DNA of 43,418 nt from Amycolatopsis sp. CA-126428. GTDB taxonomy: Bacteria; Actinomycetota; Actinomycetes; Mycobacteriales; Pseudonocardiaceae. The position numbers were made by a program, and so were the translations under genes. Shown piece after piece: positions 17,765 to 26,188 of this stretch (the stretch's first letter is position 1; each line of letters begins with the position of its first letter). The stretch covers positions 1-43,418 of the forward strand of contig NZ_PPHF01000066.1 in NCBI RefSeq assembly GCF_002904335.1. The letters run 5' to 3'. The notes beneath the pieces are model-generated. The model searched no databases and had not been told where the DNA came from. It saw only the letters and a list, made by a program, of their open reading frames with translations.

Positions 17765-18622
17765 CTAGCGGGAAACCAATCGGCGCAGCAGATCCGGCGG
17801 CACCTCGCGGCGGAAGGCCTCCGCGTTCGCCCGCACCTGCTCGGCGCTCGTGGCACCGACCAGGACCGAGGTGACGGCGGGGTGCGCGGCGGCGAACGCG
17901 AGCGCGCACGCGGCCAGGTCGTACCCCGCGGAAGCGGCGACCTCGCGCATGCGCTGCGCGCGGGCCAGCAGGTCCTCCGGCGCCGGGGCGTAGTCGAACC
18001 AGGCGCCCGGCCGGGGGTCGATGAGCAGGCCGGAGTTGAACACCCCGCCGAGCACGACGTCGACCCCGCGCTCGCCGCAGAGGTCGAGCAGCCGCGCACC
18101 GCTGCGGTCGAGCAGTGTGTACCGGCCGGCGAGCAGGACGACGTCGACGTCGAGCCGTTCGACGAACCGGGTGGGCATCTCCCACTGGTTCATCCCGACA
18201 CCGATCGCGGAGACCACGCCTTCGTCGCGCAGCCGGCGCAGTTCCGGCCACGCCTCGGAAGCGGCTTGCTCTTCGTGGTCGTCGGGATCGTGCAGGTAGA
18301 CGATGTCGACGCGGTCGAGGCCCAGCCGCTCGAGGCTGCCTTCGAGCCCCCGGCGGACGGCGTCCGCGGAGAAGTCGAAGACGCAGCCGCCGTCGGTGAG
18401 CGTCCGGCCCACCTTCGTCGACACCGCGAACGAACCCGCGGGCAGCCGCGCCAGCGCCGGGCGGAGCCGGCGTTCGGCCAGCCCGAAGCCGTAGTAGGGC
18501 GCGGTGTCGAAGTACCGCACCCCGGCGCCGGCCGCCGCGGCGACGACCTCCGCGGCGGCCTCGTCGTCGACGTCGCCGAAGACGTTGCCCAGGCCCGCGG
18601 TGCCCAGGCCGAGGTCCGCCAT
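17765..18622 (-). CDS. Aldo/keto reductase, probable L-fucose dehydrogenase
   Basis: 285 residues with the AKR barrel signatures: active-site FDTAPYYGFGLAE (Asp and Tyr), Lys in STKVGR, His in VYLHDPDD, and the C-terminal VLVGATSAEQV cofactor region. It belongs to the D-threo-aldose/L-fucose dehydrogenase (pyridoxal-4-dehydrogenase-like) group, which oxidises L-fucose to L-fuconolactone with NAD(P). Operon context supports that role. Its ATG shares one base with the permease stop; the fucosidase follows 26 bases on. Confidence 0.85.
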   Translation of the reverse strand: MADLGLGTAGLGNVFGDVDDEAAAEVVAAAAGAGVRYFDTAPYYGFGLAERRLRPALARLPAGSFAVSTKVGRTLTDGGCVFDFSADAVRRGLEGSLERLGLDRVDIVYLHDPDDHEEQAASEAWPELRRLRDEGVVSAIGVGMNQWEMPTRFVERLDVDVVLLAGRYTLLDRSGARLLDLCGERGVDVVLGGVFNSGLLIDPRPGAWFDYAPAPEDLLARAQRMREVAASAGYDLAACALAFAAAHPAVTSVLVGATSAEQVRANAEAFRREVPPDLLRRLVSR

Positions 18623-19641
18623 CAGGTCTGCCGCTTGCCGCTGGTGATGCGGGACATCACCAGCGCGATGAGGATGATCGCGCCGTTGAGCGCGCCGATC
18701 CACTGGGCCGGCACCCCGGCCAGGGTCAGCACGTTCTGGATCATGTACAGCAGCAGGATGCCGGTGAAGGCACCGAAGAGCGTGCCCCGGCCACCGTTCA
18801 GGCTCACCCCGCCGATCACGGCGGCGGCGAACACCGTGAAGATGTAGCCGTTGCCCTGTGCCGCGGCCACCGAAGCGAGCCGCCCGGAAAGCAGCAGCCC
18901 GCCGAGCGCGGCCAGGACGCTGGCCCCGATCAGCACGATCCACACGATGCGGTCGGTCCGGATGCCCGCGGCCTTCGCCGCGTCCTCGTTGCCGCCGATC
19001 GCGTAGAGGCTGCGGCCGAACCGGGTGTAGCCCAGCAGCACGATCCCGCCGGCGAACAACAGGACGCAGATCCAGATCGACGCCGGGATCCCGGCCCACA
19101 ACGTGGTGCCGAGGTAGAGCAGCGAATCGGGCAGGCCGAAGAAGGTCTGGCCGCCGGAGATCCCGGTCAGCAGGCCGCGCAGCACGATCAGCATGCCGAG
19201 GGTGACGACGAACCCGCTCAGCCCGAACCGGACGATCAGCAGGGCGTTGAGCGCCCCCACCACCACGCCGACCAGCAGCACCACCGGCACGGCGGTCCAC
19301 GGCGGCAGCAGCCCGAGCGAATGGCCGCCGCCGATCGTCAGCCACGCCGCCACGCCCGGCGCGAGCCCGAAGGTCGATTCCAGCGACAGGTCCATCTTGC
19401 CGACGACCAGCACCATCGTCTGGGCGAGCACCAGCAGGGCGATCTCCGACATCGTCTGCAGGATGTTGATCACGTTGTCGTACTGGAGGAACACCGGGTT
19501 CACCAGCTGGCCGACGACGGCGATCGCGATGATCCCGGGCACCAGCGCGAAGTCGCGCAGCCGGGCCAGTGCGATGCGCCGGGGCGCGGGGCCGGATCCG
19601 GTCCGTGGCGGGGCGCCCACCGCGGCGGGGCTTTCAGGCAT
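18622..19641 (-). CDS. Ribose-type sugar ABC transporter permease
   Basis: 339 residues with about 8-10 hydrophobic segments and the RbsC-family signature region (GKMDLSLESTFGL, LGMLIVLRGLLTGISGG, AIGGNEDAAKAAGI). It is the inner-membrane channel of the importer. The start overlaps the ATPase stop by 8 bases. Together with the ATPase and binding protein it should import L-fucose, inferred from context. Confidence 0.92.
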   Translation of the reverse strand: MPESPAAVGAPPRTGSGPAPRRIALARLRDFALVPGIIAIAVVGQLVNPVFLQYDNVINILQTMSEIALLVLAQTMVLVVGKMDLSLESTFGLAPGVAAWLTIGGGHSLGLLPPWTAVPVVLLVGVVVGALNALLIVRFGLSGFVVTLGMLIVLRGLLTGISGGQTFFGLPDSLLYLGTTLWAGIPASIWICVLLFAGGIVLLGYTRFGRSLYAIGGNEDAAKAAGIRTDRIVWIVLIGASVLAALGGLLLSGRLASVAAAQGNGYIFTVFAAAVIGGVSLNGGRGTLFGAFTGILLLYMIQNVLTLAGVPAQWIGALNGAIILIALVMSRITSGKRQT

Positions 19642-21133
19642 CGAGGTCGACTCCTTCCATGGCGGCCACGACCTCGCGGTCCGGCCAGCCTGCGGGGATT
19701 TCGGTGGTGAGCCGGCCGTGCACCACGACCAGCAGCCGGTCGCACAGGCGCAGGTCGTCCAGTTCGTCCGAGGCGATCAGCACCGCGGTGCCCGCCGCGG
19801 CGGCCTCCGCGACCTTGCCCTGGAGGAACTCCTTCGACCGCACGTCGACCCCGGCGGTGGGGGTGATCAGCACGAGCAGGCGGGGGTCGCCGGCCAGCGC
19901 CCGGGCCATGACGACCTTCTGCTGGTTGCCGCCGGACAGCGCGGACACCGGCAGCTCCGGGCCGGGAGTCTTCACCGCCAGCCGCGTGATCAGCTGCCCG
20001 GCGAGCCGGTCGCGCAGGCCCGACCGGACGAAGATGCCGGGCCCGAGCCGGTCCATGACGCTCATCGTGGAGTTGTCCGCAATGGACATCTCCGGCACGA
20101 AACCCTGGTGGTGGCGGTCTTCCGGGACGAAGCCCACCCCCGCGGCCAGCGCGGCCGGGACGTCGCCGGGCCGGGGGCGGGAGTCCCCGACGAAGACCGT
20201 GCCGGCGGTGGGCTTGCGCAACCCGGCCAGTGCCTCGGCGAGCTCGGCCTTGCCGCTGCCGCCCGACCCGGCCAGCCCGACGATCTCCCCGGGCGCGACG
20301 TCGAACGACACGTCCTCGAAGTACGGGGCGAGGCTCAGGTCGGCCACGCGCAGCACGGGTTCGGCGCCGTGGCGGGCCGACGACGTCCGCTCCTGGGCGA
20401 TGACGGCGTTCTCCCCGGTCATCGCGGCCACGAGGTCGGCCTTCGGCAGCTCGGCGACCGGCGCGGTGAGGACGTGCCGGGCGTCCCGGTACACCGTCAC
20501 CGTGTCGCAGATTTCGTACACCTCCTGGAGGTGGTGGCTGATGAACAGGAAGGTGACGCCCTGTCGCTGCAGCTCGGCGATGTGGCCGAACAGCCGGGTG
20601 ATCGCGGCCCCGTCGAGCTGCGCGGTCGGTTCGTCGAGGATGACGAACCGGGCGCCGAACGACAGGGCCCGCGCGATCTCCACGAACTGCCGCTGCTCGA
20701 CGCTCAGCTCCCGGGCCGGGCGGTGCACGTCGACGTCCACCGACCAGCGCTCGAGCAGCTCGGTGGCCGAGCGGCGCAGCGCGGCCCAGCGGACGAACCC
20801 GCCGCGGGTCTCCTGCCGGTTGAGGAACAGGTTCTCCGCCACCGACAGCTCGGGGATGATCGTCGACCGCTGGTACACGCACGCCACCCGGGACCGCCAG
20901 CCGTCCCGGTCGGCCAGGGCCGGGGCCGGTTCCCCGTCCAGCCGCACGGTTCCGGCGTCCGGCTCGGTCAGTCCGGTGAGGACGGACACCAGGGTCGACT
21001 TGCCGGCCCCGTTGCGGCCGACGAGCGCGTGCGTCTGTCCGGGTAGGACGGTCAGATCGGCGTGGTCCAGTGCGACCGTGGCGCCGTAGCGCTTGACCAC
21101 CTGACGGGCCTCGACGACCGGCACGGTGTTCAT
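19634..21133 (-). CDS. Sugar ABC transporter ATP-binding protein (two-domain, RbsA/MglA type)
   Basis: 499 residues, the usual size of the duplicated sugar ATPases. Domain 1 has Walker A GRNGAGKST (~38-46), signature LSVEQRQFVEIARAL and Walker B FVILDEPTA. Domain 2 has the degenerate Walker A GSGGSGK usual for this family and signature LSGGNQQKVVMARAL. It powers sugar uptake on the cytoplasmic face. The ATG at 21133 has GGAGAGGA 7 bases upstream and follows the binding-protein gene after 25 bases. Confidence 0.94.
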   Translation of the reverse strand: MNTVPVVEARQVVKRYGATVALDHADLTVLPGQTHALVGRNGAGKSTLVSVLTGLTEPDAGTVRLDGEPAPALADRDGWRSRVACVYQRSTIIPELSVAENLFLNRQETRGGFVRWAALRRSATELLERWSVDVDVHRPARELSVEQRQFVEIARALSFGARFVILDEPTAQLDGAAITRLFGHIAELQRQGVTFLFISHHLQEVYEICDTVTVYRDARHVLTAPVAELPKADLVAAMTGENAVIAQERTSSARHGAEPVLRVADLSLAPYFEDVSFDVAPGEIVGLAGSGGSGKAELAEALAGLRKPTAGTVFVGDSRPRPGDVPAALAAGVGFVPEDRHHQGFVPEMSIADNSTMSVMDRLGPGIFVRSGLRDRLAGQLITRLAVKTPGPELPVSALSGGNQQKVVMARALAGDPRLLVLITPTAGVDVRSKEFLQGKVAEAAAAGTAVLIASDELDDLRLCDRLLVVVHGRLTTEIPAGWPDREVVAAMEGVDLDA

Positions 21134-21158
21134 GTTCGGTTCCTCTCCGGAAAGCGCC

Positions 21159-22226
21159 TCAGCTCTTGCTGTTGCCCCACAGGGACTGGTCGTCGACCTT
21201 GACGCTGCTCACCGGCCCGAACCTGGCGCCGTCCGCGGTGACCAGCGGCGCGGCCAGCTGGTCCTCCATCAGGCCGTCGCGGACCTGGATGATGGTGCTG
21301 TCGTGGTCGGTCTTGCCGGGGGCCGGCGTCTTGCCGGCGATCGCGTCCTTGACGTACTGCAGGGCGTACTTGGCGAACAGGTCCGCGGGCTGGGACACGG
21401 TCGCGTCCATCTCGCCGGCCCGGATCTTGGCGAGTTCCTCGGGGATGCCGTCGTTGGACACGATGAACACGTGCTTCGGGTCGCTCGCCGGGACCGCCAG
21501 GCCGCGCTGCTTCAGCAGCTGCAGCGTGCCGGCCAGGGCGAAGCTGGACTGCATGTAGACGCCCTTGATGTCCGGGTTCGCCGTCAGCCGGGTCTGCAGC
21601 TTCTGGGCCGCGGTGTTGGCGTCCCAGTTGGTGGCCTCGCCGAAGACCGTGATGCCCGGGAAGGTCTTCTTCATGCAGTCGTTGAAGGCTTCGGTGCGGT
21701 CGCGGCCGTTGATCGACGCCAGGTCGCCCTGCAGCATGACGACCTTGCCCTGGCCGCCGAGCTTGGTGCCGAGGAACTGGCAGGCCTTCTCGCCGTAGGC
21801 GCGGTTGTCGGCCCGCACGACCATGTAGACGTTGCCCTGGTCGGGCCGGGTGTCGACGGACACGACCGGGATCTTCTTGCTCGCGAGCTGCTGCAGCGTC
21901 GGGATGATCGCCGCGGTGTCCTGCGGGGCCATCACCACGCCCTTGACGCCTTGGCTGATCATCGTCTGCACGTTCGCCGTCAGGTTCGCGACGTCGTTCT
22001 GCGAGTTGGTGGTCTTGAGGTCGAGCCCGAACTGGCCGGCGAACTGGGGCACGTACTTGATGTAGGCGTTCCAGAAGTCGGTGTCCGAGCGCGGGTAGTC
22101 GACCCCCACGACGGTTTTGCCCCCCGAAGCGGCGGTCGAGCCGCCGCCGCTGCAGCCGGCCAGTGCGGCCGCGGACAGGACACCGGCTGTGACGACAGCG
22201 GCGGCGCGCAGGTGCTGGAACTTCAT
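21159..22226 (-). CDS. Sugar-binding lipoprotein of the fucose ABC importer
   Basis: 355 residues. The lipoprotein signal ends in lipobox LAGC (Cys ~25), followed by a Gly/Ser-rich linker and a ribose-binding-protein fold (VVGVDYPRSDTDFWNAYIKY, VVMAPQDTAAIIP, FIVSNDGIPEELAKI). It is anchored outside the membrane and would capture L-fucose; the ligand is inferred from the catabolic neighbours. Its ATG overlaps the SDR stop by 4 bases (ATGA). Confidence 0.92.
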   Translation of the reverse strand: MKFQHLRAAAVVTAGVLSAAALAGCSGGGSTAASGGKTVVGVDYPRSDTDFWNAYIKYVPQFAGQFGLDLKTTNSQNDVANLTANVQTMISQGVKGVVMAPQDTAAIIPTLQQLASKKIPVVSVDTRPDQGNVYMVVRADNRAYGEKACQFLGTKLGGQGKVVMLQGDLASINGRDRTEAFNDCMKKTFPGITVFGEATNWDANTAAQKLQTRLTANPDIKGVYMQSSFALAGTLQLLKQRGLAVPASDPKHVFIVSNDGIPEELAKIRAGEMDATVSQPADLFAKYALQYVKDAIAGKTPAPGKTDHDSTIIQVRDGLMEDQLAAPLVTADGARFGPVSSVKVDDQSLWGNSKS

Positions 22227-22996
22227 GACCTCTCCTCGTTGACAGGTTTCGGGCGGAGCCGCAGGCCGGACATCCCGCCGTCCACGGCGAGATCGGTGCC
22301 GGTGGTGGCGCCGGCGTCCGGGCCGGCCAGGTAGCAGATCGCCGCGGCGACCTCGTCGGCGGTGACGAGCCGCCCGGTGGGCTGGCGCGCGGCGAGCGCG
22401 GCCAGCTCGGCGTCGGGATCGTCGGCCGTGGCCAGCAGCCGGTCGATCCACGGGGTGTGCGCGGTGCCGGGATTCACGCAGCACACGCGGATCCCCTCGG
22501 CCAGGTGGTCGGCCGCCATCGCGCGGGTGAGCGCGAGGACCGCGCCCTTGGTGGCGCTGTAGAGCGCTCGTTGCGGCAGCCCGGCGGTGGCCGCGATCGA
22601 GCAGGTGTTCACGATCGCCGCGGCGGGCGACTCCCTCAGGTGCGGCAGGGCGGCCCGGCTCACCCGGACCATGCCCACCACGTTGACGTCGAACACGCGG
22701 TGCCACTCGGCGTCGTCGTTGTCCTCCACGGTTCCTTGCGCGCCGATCCCGGCGTTGTTGACCAGGACGTCCAGGCCGCCGAGGTGGTCCACCGCGGCGG
22801 CGACCGCGGCTCGCACCGAGTCGTCGTCCGAGACGTCGGCCCGCATCCCGGTCAGCGGTTCCTCGACCTTCTCGTTCAGGTCGAGGCAGACGACCTGTGC
22901 GCCCCGCCGGGCGAGCATCCGCGCGGTGGCGAGCCCGATCCCGGAGGCGCCGCCCGTCACGAGCGCCCGGAAGCCGTCGAACTCTCCGCCGCTCAC
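22223..22996 (-). CDS. SDR dehydrogenase, probable 2-keto-3-deoxy-L-fuconate dehydrogenase
   Basis: 257 residues from a GTG at 22996. It is a classical short-chain dehydrogenase with the cofactor motif TGGASGIG (~15-22), NNAG, catalytic Ser in NTCSIA, the YSATK catalytic Tyr/Lys pair, and PG near [11 protein letters not shown]. In the established non-phosphorylating fucose route an SDR oxidises 2-keto-3-deoxy-L-fuconate to the 2,4-diketo acid. It sits directly after the fuconate dehydratase with a 4-base GTGA overlap, which fits that order of steps. Substrate is inferred from context. Confidence 0.88.
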   Translation of the reverse strand: MSGGEFDGFRALVTGGASGIGLATARMLARRGAQVVCLDLNEKVEEPLTGMRADVSDDDSVRAAVAAAVDHLGGLDVLVNNAGIGAQGTVEDNDDAEWHRVFDVNVVGMVRVSRAALPHLRESPAAAIVNTCSIAATAGLPQRALYSATKGAVLALTRAMAADHLAEGIRVCCVNPGTAHTPWIDRLLATADDPDAELAALAARQPTGRLVTADEVAAAICYLAGPDAGATTGTDLAVDGGMSGLRLRPKPVNEERS

Positions 22997-24315
22997 GCGA
23001 CCACCACCGCGTCCCGCTGCCAGACCGGTCCGTCGGGAAACCGGTATTGGGCCACGGATTCGGTGTGCAGCCGCGCCCCGAGGCCCGGCTCGACCGGGGC
23101 CAGGTAGCGGCCCCGCTCGATCCGCACCGGGTCGACGAAGTGCTCGTGCAGGTGGTCGACGTACTCGATGACGCGGTCGGTCTGGGTGCCGCTCACCGCG
23201 ACGAAGTCGAACATCGACAGGTGCTGCACCATCTCGCACAGCCCGACCCCGCCGGCGTGCGGGCACACCGGGACGCCGAACTTCGCGGCCAGCAACAGGA
23301 TCGCGATGTTCTCGGTCACCCCGGCGACGCGGCTCGCGTCGAGCTGGAGGACGTCGATCGCCTCGGCCTGCAGCAGCTGCTTGAACATCACGGCGTTGTG
23401 GGTGTGCTCGCCGGTGGCCACCTTGATCGGCGCGACCGCCCGGCGGATCGCCGCGTGGCCGAGCACGTCGTCGGGCGAGGTCGGCTCCTCGATCCAGTAC
23501 GGGTCGAACTCGGACAGGGGGCGCAGCCATTCGATGGCCTGGCCGACGCCCCAGGCCTGGTTGGCGTCGATGGCGATCCGGATGTCCGGCCCGACGACGT
23601 CCCGGGCCAGCCGCAGCCGGCGGATGTCCTCGTCGAGGTCGGCGCCGACCTTGAGCTTGATCTGGGTGAACCCGTCCTCGACCGCCTCCTTCGCGAGCGC
23701 CGCCAGCTTTTCCGGCGAGTACCCGAGCCAGCCGGGAGTCGTGGTGTAGGCGGGAAAACCGGTTTCCAGGAGCTCGGCCTAGCGGGCCGCGCGGCCCGGT
23801 TCGGCGCGGCGGAGGATGTCGAGGGCTTCGTCGCGGGTCAGCGCGTCCCGCAAGTACCGGAAGTCGACCAGGTCGACCAGTTCCTCCGGCGGCAGTTCGG
23901 CCAGCAGCCGCCAGACCGGCTTGCCTTCGCGGCGGGCCCGCAGGTCCCAGGCCGCGTTGACGATCGCGGCGGCGGCCATGTGGATCGCGCCCTTGTCCGG
24001 GCCCAGCCACCGGAGCTGGCTGTCCCCGGTCAGCCGGCGGGAAAAGGCGCCGAGGTCGCCGAGCGCGTCGGCCACCGGCATCCCGGCGACCAGGGGCACC
24101 AGCGCCCGGACCGCGGCGACCTCGACGTCGTTGCCGCGGCCCACGGTGAAGGCGAGCCCGTAACCCTCGTCGCCGTCGCTCGTGCGGATCGTCACGTAGG
24201 CCGCCGAGTAGTCGGGTTCGGGGTTCATCGCGTCCGACCCGTCCAGGCTCAGCGAAGTCGGGAAGCGCACGTCCACGGCGTCGATCGCGCTGATCACTTC
24301 GGCCAACGGGGCCAC
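22993..24315 (-). pseudogene. L-fuconate dehydratase (enolase superfamily) with in-frame amber codon
   Basis: Reading from GTG 24315 to the stop at 22993 gives 440 codons of one continuous frame, interrupted only by TAG at 23779-23781 (codon 179). Both sides match L-fuconate dehydratase of the mandelate-racemase subgroup: N-terminal [20 protein letters not shown], then after the [18 protein letters not shown], KxK in QIKLKVG, metal ligands in [19 protein letters not shown] and ATGEHTHN, and the C-terminal [14 protein letters not shown]. The enzyme dehydrates L-fuconate to 2-keto-3-deoxy-L-fuconate. No frame change accompanies the stop, so one substitution explains it. The N-terminal piece alone lacks all the metal ligands. 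True start could be TTG 24306, which is spaced better from AGAGG. First gene of the minus-strand operon. It may be a real loss, a read-through or a base error. Confidence 0.88.
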
Positions 24316-24412
24316 CTCTCATTCGGCGCAGACAACATATGTATGGCTACGCGCTGACCCATGGATTGTCCAGAGTTGGTCCGTAACACGGCAATAACTT
24401 GGACGCAAAGTG

Positions 24413-24418
24413 ATTATC
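24413..24418 (-). promoter_or_regulatory. Possible -10 element of the minus-strand fucose operon
   Basis: On the minus strand this reads GATAAT, close to the bacterial -10 consensus, and lies about 100 bases before the dehydratase start, just downstream of the reverse-oriented operator copy. No good -35 element is visible at the right distance, so this is a weak call. Confidence 0.3.
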
Positions 24419-24438
24419 CACTACTCAACGTGGTTTAA

Positions 24439-24447
24439 CGTATGATG
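24439..24447 (-). promoter_or_regulatory. Fucose regulon motif, copy in reverse orientation
   Basis: CGTATGATG on the plus strand is the exact reverse complement of CATCATACG. Centre-to-centre distance to the forward copy at 24471 is 32 bases, about three helical turns, so two repressor dimers could bind on one face of the DNA between the divergent operons. Confidence 0.65.
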
Positions 24448-24460
24448 ACTCGCTCTACCT

Positions 24461-24490
24461 TTGAAAGAGACATCATACGTCTGCTACGGT
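24461..24490 (+). promoter_or_regulatory. Putative promoter of the FAH-lar operon with embedded operator
   Basis: TTGAAA (24461-24466) and TACGGT (24485-24490) are separated by 18 bases and resemble -35 and -10 elements. The forward CATCATACG copy (24471-24479) lies in the spacer, a classic repression site. Transcription would start near the ATG at 24498, and no ribosome site is visible before that ATG, so a leaderless message is plausible. Confidence 0.5.
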
Positions 24491-24497
24491 CCCGGCC

Positions 24498-25349
24498 ATG
24501 CGCTTCCAACGCCTCGGCGACCGCGGCCACGAGATCCCCGTCGTCCTCGACGAAACCGGTGCGGCGCGGGACCTGCGGTCGCTGACCCCGGACATCGACG
24601 GCGCCTTCTTCACCGCCGGCGGCGTCGCGCGGGCGCGGGCGGCGCTGCGCGAAGGCACCCTGCCCGTCCTGGACGTCACCGGCTTGCGCGTCGGCGCGCC
24701 GGTGGCCCGGCCCGGCCTGCTCGCCTGCATCGGGCTGAACTACTCCGACCACGCGGCGGAAACCGGCGCGCAGCCGCCCGCCGAGCCGGTGGTGTTCCTC
24801 AAGGCCACCAACACGATCGTCGGCCCGGACGACACCGTGCTCATCCCGCGGACCAGCACCCGGACCGACTACGAGGTCGAACTCGCCGTGGTGCTCGGCG
24901 GCCGGGCGCGGTACCTCGCGACGCCGGAGGACGCCGACGCCGTCATCGCCGGGTACACGGTCTCGGACGACGTCAGCGAGCGCGACTTCCAGCACGAACG
25001 CGGCGGCCAGTGGACCAAGGGCAAGTCCTGCGAAACGTTCAACCCGCTCGGGCCGTGGCTGGTCACGCCGGACGAGGCCGGCGACCCGCAGGACCTCCGC
25101 CTGCGGCTGGCCGTCAACGGGCAGCCGCGCCAGGACGGCACCACGCGGAACATGCTCTTCGGGGTCCGGCACATCGTCTGGTACCTCAGCCAGTTCATGG
25201 TCCTCGAGCCGGGCGACGTCGTGAACACCGGCACGCCGGCCGGCGTTGCCTTCGGCGCCAACGACTTCCCCTATCTGTCCGAAGGGGACGAAGTGACGGT
25301 GGAGGTCGACGGCCTCGGCCGCCAGCACCACCGGATCGGCCGGGCGTGA
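24498..25349 (+). CDS. FAH-family hydrolase, probable 2,4-diketo-3-deoxy-L-fuconate hydrolase
   Basis: 283 residues of the fumarylacetoacetate-hydrolase fold. The metal-binding glutamates are in DYEVELAVVLG and the aspartate in SDDVSERDFQ; the segments KGKSCETFNPLGPWLVTP and NTGTPAGVAFG are typical of 2-keto-3-deoxy and diketo-acid members. In the published Xanthomonas pathway this enzyme type cleaves 2,4-diketo-3-deoxy-L-fuconate to pyruvate and L-lactate. First gene of the plus-strand operon; possibly leaderless. Overlaps the next gene by 4 bases. Confidence 0.88.
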   Translation: MRFQRLGDRGHEIPVVLDETGAARDLRSLTPDIDGAFFTAGGVARARAALREGTLPVLDVTGLRVGAPVARPGLLACIGLNYSDHAAETGAQPPAEPVVFLKATNTIVGPDDTVLIPRTSTRTDYEVELAVVLGGRARYLATPEDADAVIAGYTVSDDVSERDFQHERGGQWTKGKSCETFNPLGPWLVTPDEAGDPQDLRLRLAVNGQPRQDGTTRNMLFGVRHIVWYLSQFMVLEPGDVVNTGTPAGVAFGANDFPYLSEGDEVTVEVDGLGRQHHRIGRA

Positions 25350-26188
25350 CCGGCCGGCGCGTCGACGCGCACCACCACCTGTGGCAGACCTCCGTCCGCC
25401 GCCACGCGTGGCTGGACGGCGACGAGACGGCCGCGATCCGGCGCGACTTCACCCCGGACGACCTGCGGGCGGCCGCCCTGGGGATCGACGCGACGGTGCT
25501 CGTCCAGGTCCTGCCGGACTTCGAGGAGTCGGTCGAGTTCCTCGCGACGGCGGCCGCGGAGCCGCTCATCGCCGGCGTGGTCGGCTGGATCGACCTCACC
25601 GGCTCGCCGTCGGAGGACCTCGACCGGCTGCGCTCGGCGCCGGGCGGCGAACTGCTGGCCGGCATCCGGCACCTCGTCCAGGCCGAGCCCGATCCCCGCT
25701 GGCTGGAACGGGAAGACGTGCTGGCCGGGCTCGCGGCGGTGCGCGACGCCGGGCTGGTGTACGACCTGCTCGTGCTGCCGCACCAGCTCCCGGCGGCCAC
25801 CGCGGCGGTCCGGGCGCTGCCGGAGCTCACCTTCGTCCTCGACCACCTCGCGAAACCGCCGATCGCCTCCGGGCAGCTCGAGCCCTGGGCGACCGGACTC
25901 GCCACCTTGGCCAAGGAACCCAACGTCGTCGCCAAGCTGTCCGGCCTGGTGACGGAGGCCGGCCGGCCTTGGCGGGCCGAGGATCTGCGCCCGTACGCGG
26001 AAACCGCGCTCGCCGCGTTCGGCCCGGACCGGCTGATGCTCGGTTCCGACTGGCCGGTGTGCCTGCTCGCGGGGACGTACGCGGAAGTCATGGACGCCGC
26101 CGACAGCCTCCTGGCCGGGCTGACGCCGGCCGAACGCGACGCCGTCCGCGGCGGGACCGCGAGCCGCGTCTACGGGCTGGCGCCGTGA
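25346..26188 (+). CDS. Amidohydrolase-family L-fuconolactonase
   Basis: 280 residues from GTG 25346, which overlaps the previous stop (GTGA). TIM-barrel metal motifs are DAHHHLW near the N-terminus, VLPHQLPA, FVLDHLAKPP and the C-terminal MLGSDWPVC aspartate. This is the COG3618 group, which includes L-fuconolactonase and rhamnonolactonase. It would hydrolyse L-fuconolactone from the aldo/keto reductase to L-fuconate. Context makes fuconolactone the best guess. Overlaps larA by 4 bases. Confidence 0.88.
   Translation: MTGRRVDAHHHLWQTSVRRHAWLDGDETAAIRRDFTPDDLRAAALGIDATVLVQVLPDFEESVEFLATAAAEPLIAGVVGWIDLTGSPSEDLDRLRSAPGGELLAGIRHLVQAEPDPRWLEREDVLAGLAAVRDAGLVYDLLVLPHQLPAATAAVRALPELTFVLDHLAKPPIASGQLEPWATGLATLAKEPNVVAKLSGLVTEAGRPWRAEDLRPYAETALAAFGPDRLMLGSDWPVCLLAGTYAEVMDAADSLLAGLTPAERDAVRGGTASRVYGLAP

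Noticed and set aside
22993..23466. Separate small enolase-superfamily gene starting at 23466
   Set aside because: It begins in the middle of the barrel, has no ribosome site and is in the same frame as the upstream half; one gene with an internal stop is simpler.
23779..23781. Amber codon as a pyrrolysine insertion
   Set aside because: No pyl genes are visible, and pyrrolysine is not known in this kind of actinobacterium or enzyme; substitution or sequencing error is more likely.
22223..24322. Fusion frame joining the dehydratase region to the SDR in one protein
   Set aside because: Its first 440 residues are an out-of-phase Arg-rich translation; the real SDR starts at GTG 22996.
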